This document shows positions 63,175 through 64,000 of a DNA stretch of 64,000 bases, one piece after another. The DNA lies in the NCBI GenBank assembly GCA_039105265.1, contig JAPFFF010000002.1, positions 1 to 64,000 of the forward strand, written 5' to 3'. How positions within the stretch are numbered: the stretch's first letter is position 1; every line of letters starts with the position of its first letter. Origin of the DNA: Tritrichomonas musculus. Its lineage: Eukaryota > Parabasalia > Tritrichomonadida > Tritrichomonadidae. The translations under genes were made by a program, and so were the position numbers. Below the pieces are notes generated by a model. The model did not search any database. It was given only the letters and a program-made list of their open reading frames with translations, and was not told the origin of the DNA.

Positions 63175-64000
63175 CAGTTTAGCATCATTCGCAGTTTCAC
63201 ATCATTCACAGTTTAGCATCATTCGCAGTTTAACATCATTCACAGTTTCACATCATTCGCAGTTTCACATCATTCGCAGTTTCACATCATTCACAGTTTA
63301 GCATCATTCGCAGTTTAACATCACTCGCAGTTTAGCATCATTCGCAGTTTCACATCATTCGCAGTTTAACATCACTCGCAGTTTAGCATCATTCGCAGTT
63401 TCACATCATTCACAGTTTAGCATCATTCGCAGTTTCACATCATTCACAGTTTAGCATCATTCACAGTTTAGCATCATTCACAGTTTAGCATCATTCACAG
63501 TTTAGCATCATTCGCAGTTTAACATCACTCGCAGTTTAGCATCATTCACAGTTTAGCATCATTCGCAGTTTAACATCACTCGCAGTTTAGCATCATTCGC
63601 AGTTTAACATCATTCGCAGTTTCACATCATTCACAGTTTAGCATCATTCGCAGTTTCACATCATTCACAGTTTCACATCATTCGCAGTTTAGCATCATTC
63701 ACAGTTTAGCATCATTCGCAGTTTAACATCACTCGCAGTTTAACATCACTCGCAGTTTAACATCACTCGCAGTTTCACATCATTCACAGTTTCACATCAT
63801 TCACAGTTTAGCATCATTCGCAGTTTAACATCACTCGCAGTTTAGCATCATTCGCAGTTTAACATCATTCGCAGTTTCACATCATTCACAGTTTAGCATC
63901 ATTCGCAGTTTCACATCATTCACAGTTTCACATCATTCGCAGTTTCACATCATTCACAGTTTCACATCATTCACAGTTTAACATCACTCGCAGTTTAACA
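63158..64000 (+). repeat. Copy of 44,236-45,078, running off the window
   Basis: Matches at offset 18,922 and contains three I monomers then C from 63,447. The A-C-D-B series equivalent to 44,644 appears both at 62,155 and at 63,566, 1,411 bp apart. This region is therefore tandemly duplicated relative to 44-45.7 kb by 83 monomers. The array continues past the right edge. Confidence 0.85.

Larger units (their letters stand above)
1..64000 (+). repeat. 17-bp satellite array filling the entire window
   Basis: Seen directly: a 17-bp monomer, CAGTTTMRCATCAYTCR, is repeated head to tail with no break, inversion or unique insert. There are 3,764 complete monomers, with 1 base of a partial monomer at the left edge and 10 at the right, so the array extends beyond both ends. 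Sites 7-8, 14 and 17 vary; the other positions are nearly invariant. GC is 35 to 41 percent per monomer, with strong strand skew (4-5 C against 1-3 G per unit on plus). There is no coding potential: AA- and AG-type monomers carry TAA or TAG at positions 6-8, 17 is not a multiple of 3, plus-strand ATG is essentially absent, and the minus strand has TGA or TAA in nearly every unit. Inference: constitutive heterochromatin of a eukaryotic chromosome. The species and satellite family are not recognised. Confidence 0.98.

Noticed and set aside
1-64000. CRISPR array
   Set aside because: There are no unique spacers. The 17-bp units abut directly and differ only at a few fixed sites, which is tandem satellite structure.
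1-64000. Protein-coding tandem repeat (for example a 17-residue repeat protein, since three monomers make 51 bp)
   Set aside because: AA and AG monomers have TAA or TAG at positions 6-8, and every frame meets that site once per three monomers. CA-type monomers are not spaced to avoid it. The minus strand has TGA or TAA in nearly every unit.
1-64000. CENP-B box or similar centromere protein site
   Set aside because: TTCG occurs in many monomers, but the rest of the CENP-B box, including its CGGG, is missing. GGG and CCC were not seen in the array. A centromeric role cannot be inferred from the sequence.
1-64000. Telomeric repeat array
   Set aside because: The monomer has no G-run and does not resemble TTAGGG, TTTAGGG, TTAGG or other known telomere units.
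1-64000. Bacterial iteron or plasmid origin
   Set aside because: Iterons number a few to a few dozen next to a replication gene. Thousands of units with no gene do not fit.
1-64000. Phased bent DNA from the TTT tract in each monomer
   Set aside because: 17 bp is about 1.6 helical turns, so successive tracts do not face the same side. Weak phasing at 5 monomers (85 bp) is not enough to claim curvature.
1-64000. Hairpin from GTT-T-AAC in AA-type monomers
   Set aside because: The arms are three bases with a one-base centre, too short to form a stable hairpin, and AG and CA monomers break the match.

Overview
The whole window is one uninterrupted satellite DNA array. A 17-bp monomer, consensus CAGTTTMRCATCAYTCR, is repeated head to tail about 3,764 times, always in the same orientation. 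I found no gene, RNA gene, transposon, CRISPR array or unique sequence. Phase proves the continuity: every monomer start I checked from base 2 to 47,296 is 2 mod 17, and every one checked after 47,331 is 3 mod 17. The net indel in 64 kb is therefore one extra base, inside an 18-bp monomer at 47,313-47,330. Such an array implies a eukaryotic heterochromatic locus (pericentromeric, subtelomeric or B/sex-chromosome satellite are all possible). The sequence names no species, and I do not recognise the monomer.

Almost all variation is at four sites: positions 7-8 (AA, AG or CA), 14 (C or T) and 17 (G or A). I use these type names (7-8/14/17): A = AA/C/G, D = AA/T/G, G = AA/T/A, F = AG/C/G, C = AG/T/G, I = AG/T/A, H = CA/C/G, E = CA/T/G, B = CA/T/A. 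The order of types along the array forms higher-order repeats (HORs) on many scales: B-C dimers (34 bp), 12-unit (204 bp), 24-unit (408 bp), 68-unit (1,156 bp), 78-unit (1,326 bp), 125-unit (2,125 bp), 141-unit (2,397 bp) and 539-unit (9,163 bp).

Layout. 1-5,305: F-rich domain with triple-F blocks and a 68/69-unit tandem duplication. 5,306-18,072: mixed A/C/D/E/B/I domain carrying most of the rare point mutations, with block copies at 6.2/12.1 kb and 7.3/15.5 kb. 18,073-36,398: two tandem copies of a 9,163-bp block, in register throughout. 36,399-42,246: further B-C-rich sequence, partly a diverged third copy. 42,247-44,435 is repeated at 48,827-51,015. 51,071-56,000 is a patchwork of blocks like those at 11.9-14.0 kb and 23.5-26.7 kb. 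56,052-60,369: two tandem copies of a 2,125-bp block. 61,050-64,000: blocks like 17.8-18.9 kb and 44.2-45.7 kb, with an unequal-crossover junction at 63,158.

Nothing here works together as genes. The structure is the record of repeated in-register unequal exchange, block duplication and conversion. The plus strand has a single ATG that I could find, made by a point mutation at 61,860. The minus strand has stops in nearly every monomer. The window contains no previously undescribed genetic system that I can support; its interest is the satellite architecture.
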